From Bradyrhizobium diazoefficiens (GTDB lineage: Bacteria; Pseudomonadota; Alphaproteobacteria; Rhizobiales; Xanthobacteraceae), in NCBI RefSeq assembly GCF_016599855.1, contig NZ_CP067041.1:4960001-5024000 (forward strand): a stretch of 64,000 nt of DNA, written 5' to 3'. The stretch's first letter is position 1. Every line of letters begins with the position of its first letter. The notes under the pieces are model-generated. The model had not been told where the DNA came from. It was given only the letters and a program-made list of their open reading frames with translations, and ran no database searches. The position numbers were made by a program, and so were the translations under genes. Positions 8,809 to 17,742 of this stretch are shown here, one piece after another.

Positions 8809-8824
8809 TGGCCCGCCCCTTGCT
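8809..8824 (+). promoter_or_regulatory. Candidate sigma-54 (-24/-12) promoter of the Anbu cluster
   Basis: TGGCCCGCCCCTTGCT matches the RpoN consensus TGGCAC-G-N4-TTGCW at every position but one, with exact spacing between the GG and GC elements. It ends 55 bases before the ATP-grasp start codon on the same strand. No start-site data exist, and upstream activator sites were not identified. Confidence 0.6.
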
Positions 8825-8879
8825 ACCACATGAAAGTCATGCACTCTTGCCGCATGGCCGGGGAAAACAGTCGGGATCT

Positions 8880-10298
8880 ATGGCAGTCGCGTTCGACGAA
8901 ATGAACATTCCCGGCGGGGATCTTCGCCCCGCCTATCAGGAGCTGGCACGCTGGCTCAAGGAGACGCCTCCCGAGGCGCTCGAATATCGCCGCCAGGAGG
9001 CCGAGCTCCTGTTCCGCCGCATCGGCATCACCTTCGCGGTCTATGGCGAGGCCGAGTCCACCGAGCGCCTGATTCCCTTCGACGTGATCCCGCGGATCAT
9101 GTCCGGCAAGGAATGGGCGCTGCTGGAGAGGGGCCTGAAGCAGCGCGTGCGCGCGCTCAACATGTTCCTGCGGGACATCTATCATGGCCGCGACATCCTC
9201 CGCGCCGAGATCGTGCCCGACGATCTGATCTTCCAGAACCCGGTGTTCCGGCCCGAGATGAACGGGCAGCAGGTGCCGCACGATGTCTACGTCCACATTG
9301 CCGGCATCGACATCGTCCGGGTCGATGCCAAGAATTTCATCGTGCTGGAGGACAATGCGCGCACGCCCTCGGGGGTGTCCTACATGCTGGAAAACCGCGA
9401 GATCATGATGCGGCTGTTTCCGGATTTGTTCGCCCGCCACAGGGTGGCGCCGGTCGAGCGCTATCCGGACGAGTTGCTCTCCGCGTTGCGCTCGGTCGCG
9501 CCGCAAAGCGCCCAGGGCGAGCCGACGGTCGCCCTGCTCACGCCCGGCGTGTACAACTCCGCCTATTACGAGCACTCCTTTCTCGCCGACAAGCTCGGCA
9601 TTGAGCTCGTGGAGGGGCGCGACCTCATCATCAAGAACAACGAAGTGTTCATGCGAACGACCGAAGGGCTGAAACGGGTCGACGTGATCTATCGCCGCGT
9701 CGACGACGATTTCATCGACCCCCTCACCTTCCGCCCCGACTCCGTGCTCGGCGTGCCCGGCCTGATGTCGGCCTATGCGGCCGGCAACATCACGCTCGCC
9801 AACGCGGTCGGCACCGGCATCGCCGACGACAAGGCGATCTACTCCTACATGCCGGACATCGTGAAATTCTACCTCGGCGAGGAGCCGATCCTGAAGAACG
9901 TGCCGACCTGGCGCTGCCGCGAGCCGAAGGATCTTGCTTACGTGCTCGACAATCTCGGCGACCTCGTCGTGAAGGAGGTGCACGGCTCCGGCGGCTACGG
10001 CATGCTGATCGGCCCTGCCGCCACGAAAGCGACGATCGAAGCTTTCCGCGAAAAGCTCAAGCGTGAGCCGGAAGGCTTCATTGCCCAGCCGACGCTGGCG
10101 CTCTCGACCTGCCCGACCTGCACAGCCTCAGGTCTTGCACCACGCCATGTCGATCTGCGGCCGTTCGTGCTCACGGGCAGCAAGAGCACGACGATCGTGC
10201 CGGGCGGCCTGACCCGGGTCGCGCTCAAGGAAGGCTCGCTCGTAGTGAATTCGAGCCAGGGCGGCGGCACCAAAGACACCTGGATTCTGGACGAGTAG
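8880..10298 (+). CDS. Circularly permuted ATP-grasp type 2 protein (Anbu cluster)
   Basis: A 472-residue protein of the circularly permuted ATP-grasp family (former DUF404/DUF407). Such enzymes are predicted to use ATP to ligate an amino acid or amine to a carboxylate. Recognisable segments are PSGVSYMLENREIM around residues 160-173, IYSYMPDIVKFYLGEEP around 320-336, VKEVHGSGGYGM around 364-375 and QPTLALST around 400-407. The ATG at 8880 opens MAVAFDEMN; the longer frame upstream starts with non-conserved sequence and overlaps the promoter. Four bases separate it from the alpha-E gene. Substrate and product are unknown in this family. Confidence 0.88.
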   Translation: MAVAFDEMNIPGGDLRPAYQELARWLKETPPEALEYRRQEAELLFRRIGITFAVYGEAESTERLIPFDVIPRIMSGKEWALLERGLKQRVRALNMFLRDIYHGRDILRAEIVPDDLIFQNPVFRPEMNGQQVPHDVYVHIAGIDIVRVDAKNFIVLEDNARTPSGVSYMLENREIMMRLFPDLFARHRVAPVERYPDELLSALRSVAPQSAQGEPTVALLTPGVYNSAYYEHSFLADKLGIELVEGRDLIIKNNEVFMRTTEGLKRVDVIYRRVDDDFIDPLTFRPDSVLGVPGLMSAYAAGNITLANAVGTGIADDKAIYSYMPDIVKFYLGEEPILKNVPTWRCREPKDLAYVLDNLGDLVVKEVHGSGGYGMLIGPAATKATIEAFREKLKREPEGFIAQPTLALSTCPTCTASGLAPRHVDLRPFVLTGSKSTTIVPGGLTRVALKEGSLVVNSSQGGGTKDTWILDE

Positions 10299-10302
10299 TC
10301 AG

Positions 10303-11247
10303 ATGCTGTCGCGTACCGCCGAAAACCTCTACTGGCTCGCCCGCTACGTCGAACGGGCCGAATATCTCGCGCGCACCATCGATGCGACCCTGCGCGTTAC
10401 CGCGCTTCCCGCCGCCTATATCGGCAAGACCAACGAATGGGACTCGGCGCTGCTGACTGCCGGCGTCGCGGAAAGCTTCTATCAGACGCATGAGGATGCC
10501 AACGAGCATAACGTCGTCGATTATCTCTCGTTCTCTGCCGATAATCCGTCCTCGATCAGGAACTGCATCGAGGCGGCGCGGCTGAACTCGCGCTCGGTGC
10601 GTACCGCGCTGACCAGCGAGATGTGGGACACCATCAACTCGGCGTGGATCGAGCTCCAGGCGGTCTGGAGCAAGGGCACCTCGACCCGCGAGGAGCTGGC
10701 AAAATTCCTGCGCTTCGTGCAGGAGACCTCGCTGCGCTTTGACGGCTCGGCCTACCGGACCATGCTGCGCAATGACGCTTACTGGTTCTCGCGCCTCGGC
10801 CTGCATCTGGAGCGCGCCGACAACACCGCCCGCATTCTCGACGTGAAGTATCATATGCTGCTGCCCGAGGAGGAGCACGTCGGCGGCCCGCTCGACTTCT
10901 ATCAGTGGAGCTCGATCCTGCGCTCGGTGTCGGCGCTGACGGCCTATCACTGGGTCTACCGCGAGACGCTGAAGCCGTGGCTGGTCGCGGATCTGCTCAT
11001 CCTCAACGGCACGCTGCCGCGATCGCTGGCGAGCTGCTACGACAATCTCGTGCGGAACCTTGACCAGATCGGCGTCGCTTATGGCCGACAGGGTCCCGCC
11101 CAACGCCACGCCCGCGGCATTCGCAACCGGCTGGAACACAGCAACATGAACGACATTTTCCAGCATGGCGTGCATGAATTCATTCAGGAATTCATCACGG
11201 ACAATTCCAGGCTGGGCGAAATCATCACGAAGCAGTATTTGATCTGA
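10303..11247 (+). CDS. Alpha-E domain protein (DUF403), Anbu cluster
   Basis: A 314-residue, probably all-helical protein of the alpha-E family, recognised by MLSRTAENLYWLARYVERAEYLAR at the N-terminus, which is diagnostic. The biochemical role is not known; the family almost always travels with circularly permuted ATP-grasp and transglutaminase-like genes, and it is thought to be a partner of the ligase. It starts 4 bases after the ATP-grasp stop, so the two are cotranscribed. Confidence 0.88.
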   Translation: MLSRTAENLYWLARYVERAEYLARTIDATLRVTALPAAYIGKTNEWDSALLTAGVAESFYQTHEDANEHNVVDYLSFSADNPSSIRNCIEAARLNSRSVRTALTSEMWDTINSAWIELQAVWSKGTSTREELAKFLRFVQETSLRFDGSAYRTMLRNDAYWFSRLGLHLERADNTARILDVKYHMLLPEEEHVGGPLDFYQWSSILRSVSALTAYHWVYRETLKPWLVADLLILNGTLPRSLASCYDNLVRNLDQIGVAYGRQGPAQRHARGIRNRLEHSNMNDIFQHGVHEFIQEFITDNSRLGEIITKQYLI

Positions 11248-11254
11248 TGCACGC

Positions 11255-11336
11255 CGTCATTCCGGGGCGGCTCCAAGAGCCGAACCTGGAATCTCGAGAT
11301 TCCGGGTCTGGTCCTTCGAACCATCCCGGAATGACG
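11255..11336. repeat. Palindromic repeat, family A
   Basis: A short two-arm element from CGTCATTCCGGGG to CCCGGAATGACG with a central CTCGAGATTCC. It occupies most of the 109-bp gap between the alpha-E and transglutaminase genes, inside an apparent operon. Confidence 0.85.
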
Positions 11337-11356
11337 GTGCCAAACAGCGGTCCACC

Positions 11357-12199
11357 ATGCGCCTGCGAGTCCAGCACACCACGACCTATCGCTACGAGCC
11401 GCCGGCGACGAGCGTAATCCAGATTCTGCGCATGACGCCGTGCAGCCATGACGGGCAATACGTGGCGGAATGGCAGATCGACGTCTCGACGGACACCAAG
11501 CTCGACATGCACGAAGACGCGTTCGGCAATGCCACCCATGTGCTGTCTTGCGGCCCGGTCAGCGACATCAAGATCACCGCCGAGGGCCTGATCGAGACCC
11601 ACGACACCGGCGGCGTGCTGCGCGGCGCTGATGAGCGCTTTCCGGCCGGCATGTTTTTGCGCCCCACCGATCTCACGACTGTCAATCCGGCGATGATGGC
11701 GGTCGCGCGCCAGCTCCGCAGCGAGGCCGAGAGCGACACGCTCGGCTTCCTGCACACGCTGATGTCGCAAATCAGCGATCATATGACCTTCGACGAGGAC
11801 CCCACCAACAGCGGCACATCGGCGGCAGAAGCGTTCACGCTCAAGCGCGGCGTCTGCCAGGACTACGCGCATATCTTCATCGCCTGCGCCCGCAGCGGCG
11901 GCGTGCCGGCGCGTTTCGTCTCCGGCCACTTTTTGCGCTCCGACGGAACGGTGCATCAGGCCGCAGGGCATGCCTGGGTGGAGGCCCATGTGCCTGACCT
12001 CGGCTGGGTCGGCTTCGATCCCGCCAACAGCATCTGCACCACCGACGCCCACGTCCGCGTCGCGATCGGGCTCGATTATCTCGGCGCGGCTCCCGTGCGC
12101 GGCACCCGCTATGGCGGCGGCGCGGAGACGCTCAATGTCGCGGTCAAGGTGGAGCAAGCCGGCCGCGGCGGGCAGTCGCAATCGCAGTCCCAGCGATAG
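11357..12199 (+). CDS. Transglutaminase-like cysteine protease family protein, Anbu cluster
   Basis: A 280-residue protein with a bacterial transglutaminase N-terminal domain (about 1-80) and a transglutaminase-like core (about 150-225). The catalytic triad is visible as Cys167 in RGVCQDYAH, His205 in GHAWVEA and Asp221 in FDPAN. Bacterial members act as cysteine proteases or amidases more often than as cross-linkers. The tail ends in a Gly/Ser/Gln-rich stretch that may be disordered. It is the third gene of the Anbu cluster, where it may cleave a peptide bond made by the ATP-grasp ligase (inference). Confidence 0.9.
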   Translation: MRLRVQHTTTYRYEPPATSVIQILRMTPCSHDGQYVAEWQIDVSTDTKLDMHEDAFGNATHVLSCGPVSDIKITAEGLIETHDTGGVLRGADERFPAGMFLRPTDLTTVNPAMMAVARQLRSEAESDTLGFLHTLMSQISDHMTFDEDPTNSGTSAAEAFTLKRGVCQDYAHIFIACARSGGVPARFVSGHFLRSDGTVHQAAGHAWVEAHVPDLGWVGFDPANSICTTDAHVRVAIGLDYLGAAPVRGTRYGGGAETLNVAVKVEQAGRGGQSQSQSQR

Positions 12200-12214
12200 G
12201 AATAGCTCCTTCCA

Positions 12215-12318
12215 GTCATTCCGGAGCGATGCGAAGCATCGAGCCCGGAATCCATCGGGCCACAGACTTAGAGGATAAATGGATTGCGGGTTCGCGCTAC
12301 GCGCGCCCCGGAATGACG
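12215..12318. repeat. Palindromic repeat, family A
   Basis: Two inverted arms, from GTCATTCCGG to CCCCGGAATGACG, flank a loop of roughly 25 bp. It lies between the transglutaminase-like and Anbu genes and has diverged somewhat (GGATTGCGGG instead of GGATTCCGGG in the right arm). Confidence 0.8.
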
Positions 12319-12396
12319 ACCTCCTCCGGGAATGGGGGTTGGAGCGGTCGCCGAAATTGGCTAGTAATTCCGCGCAAACGCGTTCGGGGACCGGAA

Positions 12397-13155
12397 ATGA
12401 CCTATTGCTGCGGAATCCTGGTTCGGGACGGGCTCGTGATGATCGCCGACACCCGCACCAATGCCGGCCTCGACAATGTCTCGACCTTCCGCAAGCTGCA
12501 TATCTTCTCCAAGCCCGGCGACCGGATCATGGCGATCGCCAGCGCGGGCAACCTCGCCATCAGCCAGTCGGTGGTGTCGACGCTGACCGAAGGCCTCGAG
12601 GATCCCGACACCGGCGAGGTCGAGACGCTGATGAATGCGCCGACCATGTTCCAGGCCGCCCAGCGCATCGGCCGGGCGATTCGCGCCGTGCACGCGACCG
12701 AGGGGCCCGCGCTGAAATCCGAGGACGTTTCGTTCGACGTATCCTTCCTGTTCGGCGGCCAGATCAAGGGCGCGCGCATGCGCCTGTTCATGGTCTACAC
12801 CGCCGGCAATTTCATCGAGTGCACTACCGATACGCCCTACTTGCAGATCGGCGAGCACAAATACGGCAAGCCGGTGCTCGACCGCGCCATGCATTACGAT
12901 GTCGAGCTCTACGATGCGCTGAAGACCGGCCTGATTTCGATGGACTCGACGATGCGCTCGAACCTCGGCGTCGGCCTGCCGATCGATGTACTGGTGGTGC
13001 GCGCCGATGCCTGCGAAGCCGATCTCAACCACCGTATCGAGGCGGGCGAGCCCTATTTCCATGATCTGCGCTCGCGCTGGTCGGCGGCCTTGCGCGCGGC
13101 GCATCAAAACATTCCGCGGCCGCCCTACAAGAACGAAAAAGAACCGAAAACCTGA
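12397..13155 (+). CDS. Anbu, proteasome-type Ntn-hydrolase (bacterial proteasome homologue)
   Basis: A 252-residue proteasome beta-subunit relative of the Anbu family. After removal of Met1 the protein starts with Thr, the expected N-terminal nucleophile (MTYCCGI). Counting that Thr as 1, Asp17 in IADTRTNAG and Lys32 in FRKLH fall where the Ntn-hydrolase catalytic residues belong. Characterised Anbu proteins assemble into open rings or helices and show little peptidase activity. The ATG at 12397 is fixed by the nucleophile; the longer upstream frame would bury it. It is last in a cluster with ATP-grasp, alpha-E and transglutaminase-like genes, the usual Anbu context. Confidence 0.92.
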   Translation: MTYCCGILVRDGLVMIADTRTNAGLDNVSTFRKLHIFSKPGDRIMAIASAGNLAISQSVVSTLTEGLEDPDTGEVETLMNAPTMFQAAQRIGRAIRAVHATEGPALKSEDVSFDVSFLFGGQIKGARMRLFMVYTAGNFIECTTDTPYLQIGEHKYGKPVLDRAMHYDVELYDALKTGLISMDSTMRSNLGVGLPIDVLVVRADACEADLNHRIEAGEPYFHDLRSRWSAALRAAHQNIPRPPYKNEKEPKT

Positions 13156-13179
13156 CAACTGAAGAAAAGGCAGGAAACG

Positions 13180-13938
13180 ATGAGTGAAGCAAAAAAAATC
13201 GCCCTGGTGACGGGCGCCGGCACCGGTGTCGGACGCGCGGCGTCGCTGGCGCTGATGAACACCGGCTTCACGGTGGTGCTGGTCGGGCGCCGGCTCGACA
13301 TGCTCGAGGAGACCGCGAAGCTCGGCCCCGCCGGAAAAAGCCTCTGCGTCACTGCCGACATGACCAAGCCGGATTCCATCGCCGCGCTGTTCGACAAGGT
13401 GACGCAGACCTATGGCCGGCTCGACGTGCTCTTCAATAATGCCGGCATGGGCGCGCCGGCGGTGAACTTCGAAGACCTCAGCCTCGAGCAGTGGCAGGCG
13501 GTGGTCAACACCAACCTCACCGGCCCGTTCCTGTGCACCCAGCACGCCTTCCGCATCATGAAGGACCAGAGCCCGCGCGGCGGCCGCATCATCAACAACG
13601 GCTCGATCTCGGCGCACGCGCCGCGGCCGTTCTCGGCGGCCTACACCTCGACCAAGCACGCCATCACCGGCCTGACCAAGGCCTCCAACCTCGACGGCCG
13701 CATGTATGACATCGCGGTCGGCCAGGTCGATATCGGCAATGCCGCGACACCGATGACCGACCGCATGGTCAACGGCCCCGGCGTGCTGCAGCCCGACGGC
13801 ACCACCAAGCACGAGCCGCGCATGGATGCGAAGGCGGTCGGCGATGCCGTCGCCTACATGGCCGGCCTGCCGCTCGACGCCAACGTGCTGACCATGACCG
13901 TGATGGCGACCAAGATGCCGTTCGTGGGACGCGGCTGA
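13180..13938 (+). CDS. SDR family oxidoreductase
   Basis: A 252-residue short-chain dehydrogenase/reductase. The cofactor motif TGAGTGVG lies at 11-18, NNAG at 86-89, Ser144 (or Ser142) is in NNGSIS, and the YTSTK motif gives Tyr155 and Lys159. Arg37-Arg38 after the second strand suggests NADP(H). The start has GGCAGGAAACG upstream. It follows the Anbu gene after 24 bases and could be cotranscribed with it, but SDRs are not a usual Anbu partner. Substrate unknown. Confidence 0.88.
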   Translation: MSEAKKIALVTGAGTGVGRAASLALMNTGFTVVLVGRRLDMLEETAKLGPAGKSLCVTADMTKPDSIAALFDKVTQTYGRLDVLFNNAGMGAPAVNFEDLSLEQWQAVVNTNLTGPFLCTQHAFRIMKDQSPRGGRIINNGSISAHAPRPFSAAYTSTKHAITGLTKASNLDGRMYDIAVGQVDIGNAATPMTDRMVNGPGVLQPDGTTKHEPRMDAKAVGDAVAYMAGLPLDANVLTMTVMATKMPFVGRG

Positions 13939-14065
13939 ACTCAAAAACGCGAAAACAACCCCATGCACAGTAGGCGGCGGTCTCACCCTGTAAACGGGGT
14001 GAGGCCGGCTAAAATTACTCCGCTGCTGCCACAACACATTCCGAGCGCCTGGTCGCGAAACCAGC

Positions 14066-15679
14066 CTAACAAGAATGGCTTCGGATTGATCGGCCGACCT
14101 TCTGCAAGGCCTCGAAGGCTGCGAAACGTTCAGTATTCCAGTTTGCCAGGGCCGCATGGGGGTGATGTATTTCTCCCAAGGCCGACATCGCCTCCATCGC
14201 CTGGCTGACATTGGTGTGATCGCCCGCAGCAACCGATCCGAGCATCGCGGAGCCGAGCAAAACGGGCTCTGGAGATGCGGAGGCAGCAACTGTCAAGCCG
14301 GTCGTATCGGCGAGCACCTGCCGCACGAGGCGACTCTGTGCCGCACCACCGCTGACGACGATCGTATCGATGGCGATGCCTTTATCCTGCTGGGCGCGCA
14401 CGATCTGCCGTGCCCCATAGCCAAGGCCGCACAGGCCGGCAAGATAGAGGGCCAGCAGACTCTCGACGTCCGAGCGCATATCTAGTCCGGCGATCAGCGC
14501 CCGCGCATTGGGATCAGCGAAGGGCGCGCGGTTGCCCATGAATTCGGGCACGACATGAAGCTCGCCGACCAATTCGCGGATCATCTCTGCACCGCCGCGC
14601 GCCTCCGCCTGGGAGGCGAGCCAATCGGCGAGAGTCCGCTGATCCTGGCGTGCCGCGTGTGTTGCCTGTGCGGAATGCGGATGCATCTGTACGAGATGGT
14701 CAATTGCTGCACCAGCAACTGACTGTCCACCCTCATTAAGCCATAGCCCCGGCACCATGGCGGAATAATAAGGTCCCCAAACGCCGGGAACGAAGACGGG
14801 GTTCTTCGTCGTCGACATGGTGCAGGCGGATGTTCCGAACACATAGGCCATGCGTGTGAGCGCCGTACCCGCAGCTCCGCGCGCGCCCACCGTGCTGATA
14901 CCGCCCGCATGCGCATCGATGAGGCCTGCCGCAACTGATGTGCCCAACTTCAGGCCAAGGTCGGCCGCTGCCTCCGCCGTCAGGCCGGCAGCCAGCCGCG
15001 TGCCGCCGGGCACGATCTCGGTGCCGATCCGGCGAAACTGCTCGTCTGCCAGCGTGCCGAGACCGACCGAGCGAAAGAAGTCCGCGTCCCACCGGTCTTC
15101 GTGGTCCAGATAAGTCCACTTGCACGTGACCGTGCAGGTCGAGCGGGCAAGGCTTCCCGTTGCACGCCAGGTCAGGAAATCAGTCAGGTCCATAAACTGC
15201 CAGGCGTTCGCAAAGCTGCCGGGCATGTTTTCGGCAAGCCACAACAGTTTCGGCGTCTCCATCTCAGGTGAGATGGTTCCTCCGACGTATTCGAGAACCT
15301 TGGCGCCCGTTCGGTTGATCCGGCGCGCCTGATCCGTGGCACGATGGTCCATCCATACGATGATATTGCGGGCAGGATCGCCGGACGGGCCGACCGGAAG
15401 CGGCGCGCCGCCAATGCCCAGCACCACCAACGAACAGGTCGCGTCAAAGCCGATGCCGGCAATGCTGTCCGGCGCGATGCCGGCCTTTCCGACCGCGCCG
15501 CGCACGCTGCGGCATACGGCACGCCAGATGTCCTCGCTCGATTGCTCGACAATATCGCCGGCCTCCCGCCAAAGCGTGATGTCGGCCTTATCGGTGGCGA
15601 CAAGTCTGCCAGAGCGATCGAAGACTCCGGCTCTCGCACTGCCCGTGCCGACGTCAATGCCCAGGAAATGACGAGTCAT
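14066..15679 (-). CDS. FGGY family carbohydrate kinase, probable D-ribulokinase
   Basis: A 537-residue FGGY sugar kinase. GIDVGTGSARAGVFD at 7-21 is the N-terminal ATP-binding/phosphate segment, a GLIDAHAGG segment lies mid-protein, and a VVSGGAAQSRL motif marks the C-terminal domain. Its place at the end of an operon with a ribitol 2-dehydrogenase and a sugar ABC transporter indicates phosphorylation of D-ribulose to D-ribulose 5-phosphate. The substrate is inferred from context; FGGY kinases for other ketopentoses look alike. Confidence 0.85.
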   Translation of the reverse strand: MTRHFLGIDVGTGSARAGVFDRSGRLVATDKADITLWREAGDIVEQSSEDIWRAVCRSVRGAVGKAGIAPDSIAGIGFDATCSLVVLGIGGAPLPVGPSGDPARNIIVWMDHRATDQARRINRTGAKVLEYVGGTISPEMETPKLLWLAENMPGSFANAWQFMDLTDFLTWRATGSLARSTCTVTCKWTYLDHEDRWDADFFRSVGLGTLADEQFRRIGTEIVPGGTRLAAGLTAEAAADLGLKLGTSVAAGLIDAHAGGISTVGARGAAGTALTRMAYVFGTSACTMSTTKNPVFVPGVWGPYYSAMVPGLWLNEGGQSVAGAAIDHLVQMHPHSAQATHAARQDQRTLADWLASQAEARGGAEMIRELVGELHVVPEFMGNRAPFADPNARALIAGLDMRSDVESLLALYLAGLCGLGYGARQIVRAQQDKGIAIDTIVVSGGAAQSRLVRQVLADTTGLTVAASASPEPVLLGSAMLGSVAAGDHTNVSQAMEAMSALGEIHHPHAALANWNTERFAAFEALQKVGRSIRSHSC

Positions 15680-15730
15680 CGCGGAGGTCTCTCACCATGA
15701 AGCAGCGTTCAGATCGCAGATGCGGAAGCG

Positions 15731-16459
15731 TTAAAGATCGTTGCTCTGCGGCAGGATAACGAGGTCGCGGATCGTGACATTTCTCGGACGGGTCAACATG
15801 AAGAGCACCGCCTGTGCGACTTCCGTCGGCTGGATCAGGCCACCTGCCGCCATTTCCTCCTCGAGCTTCTCCTTCGGCCAGTCGCTGATGAGCGCCGTCA
15901 CGACCGGGCCGGGTGCCACCGCGCCGACGCGCAGGCCATATTTCGCGACCTGCCGACGCACGGTATGGACGAAAGCCTGCACGGCGTGTTTCGAGGCGGT
16001 GTAGATCGGCTCCCAGACGACAGGGACGAGGCCCGCGATCGAACTGGTAACGATGATGTCACCGCTCTTGCGCTCCACCATATGTGGCAGCACCGCGTGG
16101 ACGGACCGGAATAGCGCATTGACGTTGAGGTTGAGCACGCGGTCCCAAGCGTCGGGATCCCCATCGAGCACCTCGCCGCCAACATAGGCACCGGCATTCG
16201 CATGGAAGATGTCGAGCTGGCCGGCCTTTTCCAGCATCTGCGGCATCATGCCCGCCATACTCGCCTGATCGGTAAGGTCGATAAGCAACGGGATCGCGTG
16301 ATCGCCCAGTTCGAGGCAGACACTGTTCAGCGCATCCTCGGCCCGGTCGACCAGCACCACGCGCGCGCCTGCTGCGATCATCGTCCTGGCGCATTCGAGA
16401 CCGATGCCCGAGGCTGCGCCGGTAATCGCGGCGACTTTTCCTGCAAGTTCCTGGCCCAC
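15731..16459 (-). CDS. rbtD: Ribitol 2-dehydrogenase (SDR family)
   Basis: A 242-residue SDR that oxidises ribitol to D-ribulose with NAD+. The cofactor motif TGAASGIG lies at 13-20, Asp38 after strand 2 favours NAD, Ser139/Ser140 and the YTASK motif (Tyr153, Lys157) are catalytic. Long stretches such as [13 protein letters not shown] and [19 protein letters not shown] closely resemble the enterobacterial ribitol dehydrogenase as I remember it, which is a stronger match than to generic SDRs. It lies between the transporter permease and the kinase, 26 bases after the permease. Confidence 0.85.
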   Translation of the reverse strand: MGQELAGKVAAITGAASGIGLECARTMIAAGARVVLVDRAEDALNSVCLELGDHAIPLLIDLTDQASMAGMMPQMLEKAGQLDIFHANAGAYVGGEVLDGDPDAWDRVLNLNVNALFRSVHAVLPHMVERKSGDIIVTSSIAGLVPVVWEPIYTASKHAVQAFVHTVRRQVAKYGLRVGAVAPGPVVTALISDWPKEKLEEEMAAGGLIQPTEVAQAVLFMLTRPRNVTIRDLVILPQSNDL

Positions 16460-16485
16460 GGTCGGTCCTCTCTAGTTGGAGTTGT

Positions 16486-17742
16486 CTAGGCTCGGCCATG
16501 GGAGGCGCGCGAACGTCGTGCCAGCGAGTCGACGATGACCGCGACAGCAAGCACCGCACCCGTGATCATGTACCGAAGCGACGAAGAGAGATCGAGCAGC
16601 GTAAGGCCGCTAGCGATCGACTGGATGACGATGATGCCGAGCAGTGCGGAATAGGCGCTGCCGCGACCGCCAAACAGGCTCGTGCCGCCGATGACTGCGG
16701 CGGCGATGGCGTTAAGGTTCACATCTCCCGTGCCGGCCTGCTGACTGGAAGATGCCAGCCGCGCGGCGGCAAGAATACCGCCGGCGGCCGCCAGCGTGGA
16801 GCACAGCATGAAGGCGCTCGTATTGATCCGGCGAACGTTGATGCCGGCACGACGGGCGGCCTCGCGATTGCCCCCGACCGCACTCATTGAGCGGCCCCAT
16901 TTGGTCCGCTTCAGCGCATAGTTCATGACCACGCACAAGGCGACGAACAGGCCGAACATCCACGGAACGCCGCGAGCGAGATTGAGATAGTAGACAATGA
17001 ACTCGAGCACGACGACGACCAGCGCACCCTTCAGCAGAAGGCGGCCGAGCGAACTTGCAGATAGTCCCGCCGCTCGCCTGCGCGCGGCCATGCGGTAGCC
17101 GGTCGCGAACAAGACCACGCCGGCAAGTGCCGCCAGCGCGTACGATACGATCGGCGGCATGACCAGCATCTGTCCGAAATTGACCAGCGGGGACCCGTAG
17201 GGAAGGTTGATCGAGCCGGACGAACCGAGCAGATAGAGTTGCAGGCCGAGCCATGCCAGCAGGCCGGCCAGTGTCGAGACGAAGCTCGGCATGCCAAGGC
17301 GGTTGAACAAGAAGGCATAGAGCGCGCCGATGGCGGCACCGAGCCCCAGCGCCGTGACGATCGCCACCGCCACGGGCCAATCCTGATTGACCCACAGCAC
17401 GCCGACCAGCGCGGAGGAGAACCCGCTCACCGAACCAACCGAGAGGTCGATCTCGCCGACCATCAGGACACAAACGATGCCGAGCGAGATGACGCCCACG
17501 GTCGAGCAATCGAACAGCAGATTGACCAGATTGTCAGGCGCGAGGAAGACCGGGTTGAGGCTCTGGAATGCAGTGCAGATGATCAGCAGCCCGACCACCA
17601 CCGGCAGAGAGCCGAGGTCGCCCGACCGCACGCGGTCGACAAAGGCGCCGATCATGCTGCCGATCGTGTCCGCATGTGCGACGCGCTCGTCACGACGGTC
17701 CAGCAATCGCGCGGTCGAAGCCCGTTGCGTATTGTCGGTCAT
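16486..17742 (-). CDS. Sugar (probably ribitol) ABC transporter permease
   Basis: A 418-residue inner-membrane permease of the RbsC/XylH/FrcC family, with about ten hydrophobic segments from residue 45 onward. The family signature GEIDLSVGSVSGFSS lies around 96-110, and GGTSLFGGRGSAYSALLG near the C-terminus is typical. A longer loop (residues about 210-240) is rich in Arg and Ala. The ATG overlaps the stop of the ATPase gene (ATGA), so translation is coupled. Confidence 0.9.
   Translation of the reverse strand: MTDNTQRASTARLLDRRDERVAHADTIGSMIGAFVDRVRSGDLGSLPVVVGLLIICTAFQSLNPVFLAPDNLVNLLFDCSTVGVISLGIVCVLMVGEIDLSVGSVSGFSSALVGVLWVNQDWPVAVAIVTALGLGAAIGALYAFLFNRLGMPSFVSTLAGLLAWLGLQLYLLGSSGSINLPYGSPLVNFGQMLVMPPIVSYALAALAGVVLFATGYRMAARRRAAGLSASSLGRLLLKGALVVVVLEFIVYYLNLARGVPWMFGLFVALCVVMNYALKRTKWGRSMSAVGGNREAARRAGINVRRINTSAFMLCSTLAAAGGILAAARLASSSQQAGTGDVNLNAIAAAVIGGTSLFGGRGSAYSALLGIIVIQSIASGLTLLDLSSSLRYMITGAVLAVAVIVDSLARRSRASHGRA

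Noticed and set aside
13983..14008. Hairpin with CTCACCC and GGGTGAG arms as a terminator for the SDR gene
   Set aside because: Short stem, large loop and no T-run; it is also on the edge of the convergent kinase gene.
12361..14289. A 642-codon leftward frame across Anbu, the SDR and the end of the kinase
   Set aside because: It crosses genes of both strands and shows antisense-like composition; the plus-strand genes have intact catalytic motifs.
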